Assembly: GCF_019703305.1 (NCBI RefSeq)
Contig: NZ_AP024814.1
Span: 372,001 to 436,000, forward strand
Source of the DNA: Helicobacter sp. NHP19-003
GTDB lineage: Bacteria > Campylobacterota > Campylobacteria > Campylobacterales > Helicobacteraceae
Length of the DNA stretch: 64,000 bases
Reading direction: 5' to 3'
In this document: positions 26,034 to 35,893 of the stretch, in pieces
Position numbering within the stretch: the stretch's first letter is position 1
How the letters are laid out: every line of letters begins with the position of its first letter
Notes under the pieces: generated by a model
Seen by the model: only the letters and a program-made list of their open reading frames with translations
Databases searched by the model: none
What the model was told of the DNA's origin: nothing
Translations under genes and position numbers: made by a program

Positions 26034-26737
26034 CTAGAAAAGAGAAGCTTGCATGCCTTGTTGGTGTAGGGGTTTGTCGGCGAGCATAAAGGTTTGTGGA
26101 TTGTGTGGCTTGGTGTTGGCTTTAGTATGTTCTTTAATGGCTTGTGCAATGTATTTGGCCAAATTGACGGGGACGGCGTTGCCGATCATTTGCTCTAGGT
26201 CTGTTTTGGTGCCTTTAAAAATGAAGTTTTTAGGGAAGGTTTGTAGATAACTTCTCTCTAGGGTGCTTAGAGGGCGCAGAGCATGTAAATCTACACCGCT
26301 AGGATCGCAAGCTTTGAGTTGATAGTCTTTAGGAATGGGTCTATTCACACCTCGAATCGTGGGACTAGGCTCATCAATGCTAAAAACCGCCCGCCTTTGA
26401 TAACTTCTAGGGTGTCTTTGACATACTCTCCCATAGCTAAAGCTAGGGGATTCTAACTTTAGCGGAGATCGCGGCTTCAAGCAGGACAGCTCCGTTTGGA
26501 GTCTTATGTTCCCTATTCCAAAGGTTGATGCCCCAACCCCAAGGGTATTACCCCTTGATTGCGACTTGAATATTAGCATGTCCATGCTAATGCTAGCCTT
26601 ATATCCCCATAGCTAAAGCTAGGGGCTTTACGGCGCGAGTGGTAAAGCCAAACGATTGTTCTTTGTTGTCGGCTGATTTTTAAAGGGTTCTCACGACTTG
26701 CAATTTCTGTCAAAAAATGCAGAAAACCCGCATTGCT
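26034..26737 (-). pseudogene. C5-cytosine DNA methyltransferase fragment split by a mini-transposon
   Basis: The C-terminal part of a type II C5 methyltransferase. From 26417 down to 26034 the frame encodes YQRRAVFSIDEPSPTIRG, then LERSYLQTFP and motif X, MIGNAVPVNLAKYIAQAI. From 26737 to 26642 a second piece encodes GFLHFLTEIASRENPLKISR, then QQRTIVWLY. Removing the 224-bp element (26418-26641) joins them in frame as ...TIVWLY-RHPRSYQRR.... The catalytic PCQ half is absent, so the enzyme is dead regardless of excision. It belongs to the broken restriction-modification cluster that continues to 28.5 kb. Confidence 0.82.
26418..26641 (-). mobile_element. IS608-like non-autonomous mini-element, copy C (224 bp)
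   Basis: On the minus strand: flank TTAC (26645-26642), element start CACTCGCGCC, left guide AAAG (26629-26626) directly before the hairpin CCCCTAGCTTTAGCTATGGGG (26625-26605), interior, right guide GAAT (26453-26450) before a second hairpin CCCCTAGC...ATGGG (26449-26428), and end TCAA (26421-26418). This is the full set of IS608 TnpA recognition signals: the guides AAAG and GAAT recognise TTAC and TCAA by base pairing. tnpA and tnpB are entirely missing. About 150 nt next to the right end are conserved with copies A and B and correspond to the omega RNA region of IS608. It lies inside a methyltransferase gene. It should be movable in trans by an IS608-type TnpA. Confidence 0.85.
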
Positions 26738-26784
26738 CTACACAAAAATATCTAGGCAATGGTGGGCTAATTTTGCATGTCTAG

Positions 26785-27231
26785 CTAGAGTCTTCCAAGT
26801 GGGCTGGAGTAAAAAAGGCTTTGCGTGTGTTCTATAGCGTTGTAAATGTCCCTTAAAAAGGCAAGCATGCTAGAAATGTGGGGCAACACTTGCGCCTTTT
26901 CTGCATGGGCAAATGTACCTTCTGTAATTCTTAAGTGAGTGGCCTTAATGTTGTGGTGTTCAAAATAGCAACACAGCGATGCAGGAAAGGCAGTGTTGAA
27001 TTGATTCTTGCCCCATGCCTGTTTTTGAGAGAAATCCCGATTAGAATTTTGCAACCCAACAAAACGGGTTTAACTTTGGCAACCATGGAGACACCACACC
27101 TACCAGCTCCGCGCGCTTAACGCCTTTAATCTCTTGTTATAACCTTTCTGGCACTTGTTGCACGACATTTCTTTGTTTGCGCAACAAAAGGCCATGGTTG
27201 TGGGATTTATTGAGCGCAAAGAATGTAGGCC
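26785..27231 (-). pseudogene. Frameshifted remnant, possibly a restriction endonuclease
   Basis: Between the two methyltransferase genes the minus strand has several overlapping protein-like pieces in different frames. The best is 26785-27054 and its upstream extension (GLQNSNRDFSQKQAWGKNQF, then NTAFPASLCCYFEHHN). There is no single open frame. Its position in the cluster and the size of the gap would suit a cognate endonuclease, but I do not recognise a specific family, so the identity is inference. Confidence 0.35.
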
Positions 27232-28500
27232 TCACGCCCTGCAGATTAAAACCCTTTTAAACTTTCTCTTGCCCTCAACGCAGGGGGTATATTCCTTTGC
27301 AACGGCAACTTTAAAACCACACTCCAGCACACCATTTAAAATGGGGGTGGCAGACACCGCAAAGGGCAGATCGTAATCTATGGGGATATGGCTGTAATCG
27401 ACCAGCAAAACTCCGGCATCGTCAAATCTTTTATACTTTTGGGGGATTTACTCTAGGGGCAAGAATTTTAGCCTAGATTTATTGGGGCGGTTTTTAATGG
27501 GCAAATTAGTGAACCACGCCCCCCCAGCCCGCACGGGTTGGCGTTTAGGGTTTAAATACCAATGCACTTCGTCAAACCCCGCCCACACTTGTTTTTTAGC
27601 AAAATAGGGGATGCACCAAGTGCTGACACAATTGATGATATTGCCCAAGATTAGAAATTTCTTTTTGCTCTTAATGAGCAAGTCCCAATATTCTATGGCG
27701 CGTGAAAAGGGCGGGTTGGTGCACACAATGTTGGCTTCCTCGTGCAAGATTCTAAGAGATTCTGCCTCTTCAAAGCCTCCTCTATAATTAGGTGGGGTGT
27801 GCTTGATCTCGTGTGCGCCCTCTTTAGTGAAGATATAGCCCCGTGCGCCGGCATTGAATAAATCTTGTGGGCTACCACAATGTGTGCAAATGAGTTTTTT
27901 GAGCTTCAATCTAAAGAAGTGTTTTAAAAAATACAGCGCAAAGGCGGACGAGTCGGTGTCATCTCTCTCCTGGCCGATGGCATCATCGCAGTTACAAAAG
28001 ACGACTTTATCCTGCCATATCTTTAAGGGGTATTTTGCGATCTCCTTTTCAATGTCCTCATAGCGGGTGTAAAACTCATCATTTTGCACCCTTTTCGCCT
28101 TGTTTAAGATGTCCGCCCACTGCACGCCCCTATCTTTGAGGCTGGGTACCGCTTTAGGCTTGGCTTGGGACCTGGATTTAGGGGTTTTTGGCTGGATTTG
28201 GGCGATAAAATCAGAATGGGCTTTGATGTAGCTGATGTAATTTTCAAAAAGGCTAGGGTTATAAAAATAGATTTCCCTAGTCTGCACTTCTCTTAAATGC
28301 GTAAAGGCGTTTTTAATGTCTTGCTCGATTTGACGCATATTAGCCACTTCACAAGTAAAAAGATAGCTATAAGTGTTCTCTTGCGATTGCCCCGTAACAC
28401 TGTTGTATTCTTTAAGCCGTCTTTTTAGGTCATTGGTGATGCCAATCTTACATTTGCTGGGCTCTAGGCTGGATTGGACAATGTAGAGGTATTGTTTCAT
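27232..28500 (-). pseudogene. GIY-YIG/MUG113-like domain fused to EcoRI-type adenine methyltransferase, with internal stop
   Basis: Start ATG at 28500 (MKQYLYIVQSS). Residues 1-105 look like a GIY-YIG/T5orf172 (MUG113) domain: YLYIV, then CKIGITNDLKRRLKEYN. After a Lys/Pro linker, residues 140-350 match EcoRI-type N6-adenine methyltransferases: NDEFYTRYEDIEKE, KVVFCNCDD, KKLICTHCGS and the catalytic NPPF motif (CTNPPFSRAIEYW). An in-frame TAA at 27448-27450 ends the protein at 350 aa. The same frame then continues for 71 codons of unmistakable family C-terminus (KYKRFDDAGVLLVDYSHIP, then KRKFKRVLICRA) to 27232. The full protein would be about 422 aa: EcoRI methylase length plus the extra N-terminal domain. 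The truncated form keeps motif IV but lacks the tail. Confidence 0.75.
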
Positions 28501-28624
28501 GGTGCTTCCTAAAGGCGTTTGCAAAAGGCTTATTGTAACACATGGACAGCGATTTGTTTAGATTTAAGAATCTGCGCAAAATCCCCACCTCCCCCACTCT
28601 TGCAAAGCACAACACAGGAGATTT

Positions 28625-28799
28625 TTAAACTAAAACAACCCTGCGGGATAGTCTGTCCTGCGCGCGATCTTTTCTAATGTCTTGGGCTGTGCTGACGGCT
28701 TGCGTTAGCGCAACGAGTTGTTGCCCATGTTTGATGGCCACAATGTCATTAACCAACATCACCTTCAAGAAATCTTGTAATTGTTCCTCTCCTTTTCTC
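28625..28799 (-). pseudogene. C-terminal fragment of an unknown protein
   Basis: About 57 codons open from a TAG to a TAA with protein-like sequence (EEQLQDFLKVMLVNDIVAIK, then HGQQLVALTQAVS). The VNDIVAIKHG pattern recalls the tail of some restriction or YTH/EVE-like proteins, but it is too short to assign. The rest of 28501-28934 holds only the promoter of the next gene. Confidence 0.3.
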
Positions 28800-28896
28800 T
28801 AATCCGCCAAGCCAATAAGACTATATTTTTCTCAAATCAGACTTAAAAATTTCAGATGTTAAAGACTCGAGCAAAAACAGCAAGCAACTTTTAGGC

Positions 28897-28902
28897 TATA
28901 AT
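28897..28902 (+). promoter_or_regulatory. -10 box of the esterase gene
   Basis: TATAAT with upstream ttaggc, 32 nt before the TTG start at 28935. Confidence 0.5.
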
Positions 28903-28934
28903 GACCGCCTCATTTTACCATCAAGGATTGATCA

Positions 28935-30200
28935 TTGTTATCGCGTAGGACATTCATCATTAAGGGGGCGGGGGTTCTCTTGGGGCTTAGTGTGCCTCTT
29001 TTGGCGCACAACAAAGCGGCCATTAAGGAAGTGGTGGGGATTGTGCATGTCTTTGGCGATGGGGCCAAGTTAGACACTCTTAGCATCGCCTATAACACAG
29101 AGGTGTTCAAGATGCGCAAGCAAGATTTTAAAGTGTTGGGGCGCTCGATCATGGGTATTTATATCAGTCAAGATGCTAGAGGGCAGAGGCGTGCAGCCAA
29201 TGGAAAGTTTGTGATCTTAAAATTAAATGAGCCCAAGTCAGCCCTGCTGACAAGTATCCAACACCACAAGCCAGATCCACAACACAAAAAGAAATTTGTC
29301 GCGGGGGGTAAACCCGGTCACACCCTGAAATTACAAACCCCAACAGCGCAACTTGAAGTTAAAAATAGCCAAAAAATATGGGAGCTCTCTAGGGTATCTT
29401 ATCCCATCATAGAGGATTTTAAGGCCTTCACATTTGAAGATAAAATTTTGAAAAGAACCTTGCGCTACAATTTATTTATTCCTAAACACGCAGATAACCA
29501 ACCCCTACCCTTAGTGCTTTTCATGCACGATGCCGGCACAACGGGTAATTTACAGCAGGCCACTTTATTGCAAGGTTTGGGCGCGCTCATTTGGGCACAC
29601 CCAGAAGAACAGCGCAAACGCCCCTGCTATGTGCTCGCCCCACAATATGATGAAATTGTCGTCGATGATAACTCGCACGCCTCAGCCATGTTAGATGTAA
29701 CCATGCACCTAGTCCAAGAGATAAGCCAAAAATATCCCATAGACACTTCCAGAATCTACACCACAGGGCAATCTATGGGTTGCATGATGTCCATAGCCCT
29801 GCTCATCAAATACCCACATTTTTTTGCCAGCGCCTTTTTAGTGGCGGGGCGTTGGGATGCAAATTTATGCGATCCCTTAGCGCGGGATAAATTTTGGTTG
29901 CTCACCTCTGGCGATGATGTGGGTAGCTTTGCCCTTAGCAACGCCATTATAGAGAGATTAGAACGCAAAGGGGCTAAAGTGGCTAAGGCTATTTGGGATG
30001 GCAAATGGGATCAAGCGCAATTTCAACAAGCTTGCCAAGAGATGATCGCCAAGAGCGCTCCGATCAACTACACCATGTTTCAAAAAAATAGCCTGTTGGG
30101 TGTAGATAAAATAAGCGCGCACCGCAACACTTGGCGTGTAGCCTATAGCATTGAACCCATCCGTGCATGGCTTTTTGCGCAACGCTTAGAGAAGAACTAA
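28935..30200 (+). CDS. Tat-exported alpha/beta-hydrolase (esterase / PHB-depolymerase-like)
   Basis: 421 aa starting at a TTG with aagga 8 nt upstream. A twin-arginine signal (SRRTFIIKGAGVLLGLSVPL) covers residues 3-22, so the folded enzyme is exported. An N-terminal domain of about 140 residues is unlike known hydrolases. The catalytic domain has the oxyanion region LVLFMHDAGTTG, the nucleophile motif GQSMGC (Ser near 278), an Asp in LTSGDDVG and a His in KISAHRNTW. This is the layout of carboxylesterase/PHB-depolymerase-like enzymes; the substrate is not predictable. It stands alone in an accessory stretch. Confidence 0.75.
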   Translation: MLSRRTFIIKGAGVLLGLSVPLLAHNKAAIKEVVGIVHVFGDGAKLDTLSIAYNTEVFKMRKQDFKVLGRSIMGIYISQDARGQRRAANGKFVILKLNEPKSALLTSIQHHKPDPQHKKKFVAGGKPGHTLKLQTPTAQLEVKNSQKIWELSRVSYPIIEDFKAFTFEDKILKRTLRYNLFIPKHADNQPLPLVLFMHDAGTTGNLQQATLLQGLGALIWAHPEEQRKRPCYVLAPQYDEIVVDDNSHASAMLDVTMHLVQEISQKYPIDTSRIYTTGQSMGCMMSIALLIKYPHFFASAFLVAGRWDANLCDPLARDKFWLLTSGDDVGSFALSNAIIERLERKGAKVAKAIWDGKWDQAQFQQACQEMIAKSAPINYTMFQKNSLLGVDKISAHRNTWRVAYSIEPIRAWLFAQRLEKN

Positions 30201-30285
30201 AACAAACCACAACACTAAGTAGCCGTTTTGAAAAAACTCTACAACAAGAGCAAGCCCTCAAGTAGAAAAAAATAAGGAACTAAAC

Positions 30286-30396
30286 ATGGCAAAGCGATCA
30301 AAGATTTGTAAGAATCTAAAAATAATGAGAGAGAAGCGAAACCAACGCACAACTTACCATCCCCCCACCCACCTTTTCACGCATGCAAAGGGGTAA
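30286..30396 (+). CDS. Possible 36-aa basic peptide
   Basis: ATG with an aataaggaa ribosome site 8 nt upstream, then 36 codons rich in Lys and Arg (MAKRSKICKNLKIMREKRNQ). It is below usual gene-finding length. It converges on another possible small gene at 30399. The region 30201-30530 contains nothing else that I can identify. Confidence 0.3.
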   Translation: MAKRSKICKNLKIMREKRNQRTTYHPPTHLFTHAKG

Positions 30397-30398
30397 CT

Positions 30399-30515
30399 TT
30401 ATCTTACCCTCTTACCACTCCTTGCCCTTGTGCTCCTGTGCCCCAGCCTCGTTTTGCTTTTGGGATTGGTATTTGGTATTGCGCTTGCGCCATGTTGGTT
30501 TTTGTAGTAAGCCAT
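30399..30515 (-). CDS. Possible small basic protein downstream of the membrane protein gene
   Basis: ATG at 30515 with an excellent aggagagg ribosome site, 15 nt after the stop of the 30531-30902 gene, giving 38 aa (MAYYKNQHGASAIPNTNPKS...). A one-base change in the A5 run at codon 5-6 would switch to another frame that is also protein-like (KPTWRKRNTKYQSQKQNE) and ends at about 30422. The intended frame is therefore uncertain. Confidence 0.3.
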   Translation of the reverse strand: MAYYKNQHGASAIPNTNPKSKTRLGHRSTRARSGKRVR

Positions 30516-30530
30516 GGGTTTTTCCTCTCC

Positions 30531-30890
30531 TTACCCCTTAGTAAGAATGACATGATTGTCAGAAATCTTTGCTAGATTATAACCTCGCAATTTATTCAAC
30601 ACATCGACACCACCAGCTGCAACTGCAATAGTAACTGCAGAAATAGTAGGAGCAGTTCCAAGAATCCCTACAGCTCCAGCCGCCGTAAAAAGACTAGCAG
30701 GTGCTCCAAGTCCGCCGCTTGCAATAATAATAGCAACAGCTGCCGCAATAGCAGCAATAGCAACGCCCCACGCTACATCGCCAGTCGCTTTGATTTTAAC
30801 GATCTTTTTCGAAAAATCGCCCACTATCTCAATGGAATTTTCCCCATTTTCAATCGCTTCAGCCAACTCTTTTTTATTGCTAACTTGCAT
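30531..30890 (-). CDS. Small membrane-associated protein of unknown function
   Basis: About 119 aa from the ATG at 30890 (MQVSNKKELAEAIENGENSI); an in-frame ATG at 30902 would add four residues. An N-terminal charged region with a repeating I-x-I-x pattern is followed by two Ala/Gly/Ile-rich hydrophobic stretches (about 42-62 and 65-95) and a short polar tail. It resembles a widely scattered family of hypothetical proteins in host-associated bacteria; no function is known to me. The hydrophobic hairpin would suit a small pore-forming or membrane protein, but that is inference. Confidence 0.6.
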   Translation of the reverse strand: MQVSNKKELAEAIENGENSIEIVGDFSKKIVKIKATGDVAWGVAIAAIAAAVAIIIASGGLGAPASLFTAAGAVGILGTAPTISAVTIAVAAGGVDVLNKLRGYNLAKISDNHVILTKG

Positions 30891-30976
30891 CTTTGCCTCC
30901 AACAGAATTAGTTTTTACCATCTTCTTTAACCCACAACCTCCATCCATCTTCTTAATTGCCCACACCTCTCGCCTT

Positions 30977-31072
30977 GAGAAATTGAGAAATTGAGAAATT
31001 GAGAAATTGAGAAATTGAGAAATTGAGAAATTGAGAAATTGAGAAATTGAGAAATTGAGAAATTGAGAAATT
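30977..31072. repeat. Tandem repeat, 12 copies of an 8-bp unit (GAGAAATT)
   Basis: Twelve perfect direct copies of GAGAAATT, 96 bp in all. It lies between the 5' end of the small membrane protein gene (75-90 bp away) and the 3' end of the 5S rRNA. Eight is not a multiple of three and no secure gene runs through it, so copy-number change would alter spacing rather than a protein. Perfect identity implies recent expansion by slippage. Confidence 0.95.
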
Positions 31073-31106
31073 GTAGCGTAAAAAACTAAAAAATACTTTA
31101 AAAAAA

Positions 31107-31224
31107 TCCCCCGCATCACCCTACTTTCCCACCCTTGCAAAGGGCAGTATCATCGGCGTAAGAGAGCTTGACTTCCAGGTTCGGGATGGGGCTGGGTATT
31201 TCCTCTCTACTAGGGACACGGGAA
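31107..31224 (-). rRNA. rrf: 5S ribosomal RNA
   Basis: About 118 nt on the minus strand, 160 nt downstream of the 23S gene. The complement of the plus-strand TACTTTCCCACCC and TCGGCGTAAGAGAGCTTGAC blocks gives the conserved 5S helices, and the ends pair. Boundaries are good to a few bases. Confidence 0.9.
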
Positions 31225-31384
31225 AAAGCGAAGCTTTTTTGCAAAGCTTGTTAAAGCTCCCCATAAAAACACCATTCTAGCATTTTTATGTGAAAGAAGG
31301 CAACGCTTTAAATCAATAGTCTATGTGCGGTTTTCTACAAAGCTCTCATTACACTCAATAAGGCAGTGAAGCTCTCTAAAGCAA

Positions 31385-34269
<2,885 letters not shown>

Positions 34270-34360
34270 TTTGCCACTCTAACATATCCGCTAGAGCGTT
34301 GCATAAGAGCCACACCGCCTTATTGAGTATAATTCTTTTGGCTTTGTAGTTTTTACCTTT

Positions 34361-34389
34361 AACATAGGCTATTGACAATAATAAGTCAA
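34361..34389 (-). promoter_or_regulatory. Promoter of the 23S-5S rRNA operon
   Basis: On the minus strand TTGACT (34389-34384), 17-bp spacer, TATGTT (34366-34361), about 90 nt before the 23S 5' end. AT-rich DNA lies upstream. Confidence 0.6.
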
Positions 34390-34485
34390 ACAACACGCTC
34401 CAAATCCGCTTTTTTGAGAAAAAAGTTTAACCTCTTTCTTCGCAAGCTTTCTTAGAAGCAAAACGCAATATTACACATTTTAAGC

Positions 34486-34509
34486 TTAAGGGGGGCTTAA
34501 GGGGGGGGG
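34486..34509. repeat. G-tract pair: TTAAG6 then CTTAAG9
   Basis: A G6 run and a G9 run (34501-34509) separated by CTTAA, about 100-120 bp upstream of the 23S promoter. The rest of 34271-34611 is AT rich with no gene. G9 is the longest homopolymer G run I noticed in the window and should be slippery. Confidence 0.85.
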
Positions 34510-34611
34510 AGAAGTTATAAAGATCGTGGCAAGTATACAGCCAGTCAAATTCAAGCTAGACAAATGAAAGACCATCTGTGTCAAAACCTAGGGTGTAGAT
34601 TTGCGGAAGAC

Positions 34612-34767
34612 TCAAGAGTTCTTGACCCTAAGCAGGTCGCTGAGTCTATCTATGTGGCTGCCAAGTTGTTGCAATTCTTTGGTGATTTCCTCCAACTCCT
34701 GCTCGACCCTAGAAAGCCCATTTTCGACCTCATCAAAAAGCTTATTGACATTATTGTAGTCATTCAT
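34612..34767 (-). CDS. Small coiled-coil protein
   Basis: 51 aa, MNDYNNVNKLFDEVENGLSR onward, almost wholly heptad-like with hydrophobic a/d positions (a single coiled coil). The ATG overlaps the carA stop by 8 nt (ATGAATGA), so it is co-translated with carA. A longer frame to 34947 runs inside carA and is spurious. Function unknown; size and position suit a small conserved Helicobacter protein. Confidence 0.65.
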   Translation of the reverse strand: MNDYNNVNKLFDEVENGLSRVEQELEEITKELQQLGSHIDRLSDLLRVKNS

Positions 34768-35893
34768 GGCACACCACCTTTTTAAATTCTTCAAAGATAT
34801 ACAACCCATCGTGAGGACCGGGACTGGCCTCTGGATGGTGTTGTACGGAGAGAATGGGGGCGTTTTTGTAGCGCACACCCTCAATGGTGTGGTCAAATAA
34901 ATTTTTATGCGTGATCGTGGCGATTTTGGCGATGCTCTCAGGTACACAATAGTTGTGGTTTTGTGCGCTCACTTCAATACGCCCGGTCTGCAAGTTTAGC
35001 ACAGGGTGGTTGCTCCCGTGGTGCCCGAATTTGAGCTTATAAGTGGGGTAGCCATGTGCGATGCTTAAGAGCTGATGCCCTAGACAAATGCCTAACATGG
35101 GGATTTGCTCTTGGATAAGTGAGCTGATTTCGTGGATCACGCTTTTTAAATGCAGAGGGTCGCCCGGGCCATTAGAGAGCAACACACCTGCAATTTCGCC
35201 CCTTTTGTAGGCCTCTATGAGCGTTTGCGCCTTGGTGTCGTGAGCAAAACACACAGGCTTTAAGCCCACTTGGACTAAGTTGTTTAAAATGTTGGTCTTC
35301 ACGCCCAAATCCAAAACCCCGATGGTATTTGTGAGTGGGGGGGTTTGGTGATCCAAAATCTTAAAGTCAAAAGTGCCTTGTGTGTGGGCTTGTTTGTGGC
35401 TTAGGGGGGGGATTAAATATTGCTCAGCGATGCTCTTAGATGCTTGCAACAACTTTTGCAGTTCTTGCTTATCTAACCCATCGGTGGAAACCACTACACC
35501 CATCGCCCCCTCATCTCTTAGCATCCCCACTAATGCCCTCGTGTCTAAGCCACTCGCGCCCAAAACCCCGTGTTGTTGCAAAAATGCGCTTAAAGATTGC
35601 CTCGCTCTAAAATTAGAGTGTCGGCTCGGGGTGTGGCGCACCAAAATGCCCGTACAAAAGCTATTGGGAGACTCACGGTCTTGTTCGTTTGCCCCCACCA
35701 CGCCCACTTCAGGCGTGCTGAAAACCACAAACTGCCCCCTGTAACTCGGATCGCTGATGACTTCCTCATACCCACTCATGGCGGTGTTAAAGACCGCCTC
35801 GCCGACCGCAACCCCCCTAGCCCCAAAACTTTCAGCCTCTAAAAATAACCCGTTTTCAAAATAAAGTGTGGCTTTCGTGGGTGTGGTGCTCAT
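34760..35893 (-). CDS. carA: Carbamoyl-phosphate synthase small subunit
   Basis: Glutaminase subunit that feeds ammonia to CarB. 377 aa; the N-terminal CarA domain begins KATLYFENGLFLEAESFGARG-like and the C-terminal class I amidotransferase has the nucleophile in LGICLGHQLLS and the His-Glu pair in SVQHHPEASPGPHD. The gene contains a G8 run (35404-35411) and a G7 run, yet the frame is intact. Its start overlaps the stop of the DUF507 gene (ATGA). Confidence 0.96.
   Translation of the reverse strand: MSTTPTKATLYFENGLFLEAESFGARGVAVGEAVFNTAMSGYEEVISDPSYRGQFVVFSTPEVGVVGANEQDRESPNSFCTGILVRHTPSRHSNFRARQSLSAFLQQHGVLGASGLDTRALVGMLRDEGAMGVVVSTDGLDKQELQKLLQASKSIAEQYLIPPLSHKQAHTQGTFDFKILDHQTPPLTNTIGVLDLGVKTNILNNLVQVGLKPVCFAHDTKAQTLIEAYKRGEIAGVLLSNGPGDPLHLKSVIHEISSLIQEQIPMLGICLGHQLLSIAHGYPTYKLKFGHHGSNHPVLNLQTGRIEVSAQNHNYCVPESIAKIATITHKNLFDHTIEGVRYKNAPILSVQHHPEASPGPHDGLYIFEEFKKVVCHE

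Noticed and set aside
26003-26149. N-terminal extension of carB
   Set aside because: The extra 49 residues have no family match and overlap the methyltransferase remnant; the ATG at 26002 gives the normal CarB start.
26605-26625. Hairpin read as a rho-independent terminator
   Set aside because: It has no U-tract and matches, with its AAAG guide and TTAC flank, the left end of an IS608-type element.
30977-31072. Tandem repeat considered as a CRISPR array
   Set aside because: Units are 8 bp, perfectly contiguous and without spacers; no cas genes in the window.
30880-31140. 86-codon frame reading through the 8-bp repeat as a protein with FLNFSISQ repeats
   Set aside because: It exists only because the repeat lacks stops in this frame, begins in the 5S rRNA region, and has no ribosome site.
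34270-34611. Search for tRNA or 16S rRNA genes next to the 23S
   Set aside because: No cloverleaf-like or 16S-conserved sequence is seen; only promoter, AT-rich DNA and G tracts.
34786-34947. Longer version of the small coiled-coil protein (111 aa)
   Set aside because: The extra N-terminal residues are carA read out of frame; the ATG at 34767 overlaps the carA stop and gives a clean coiled coil.
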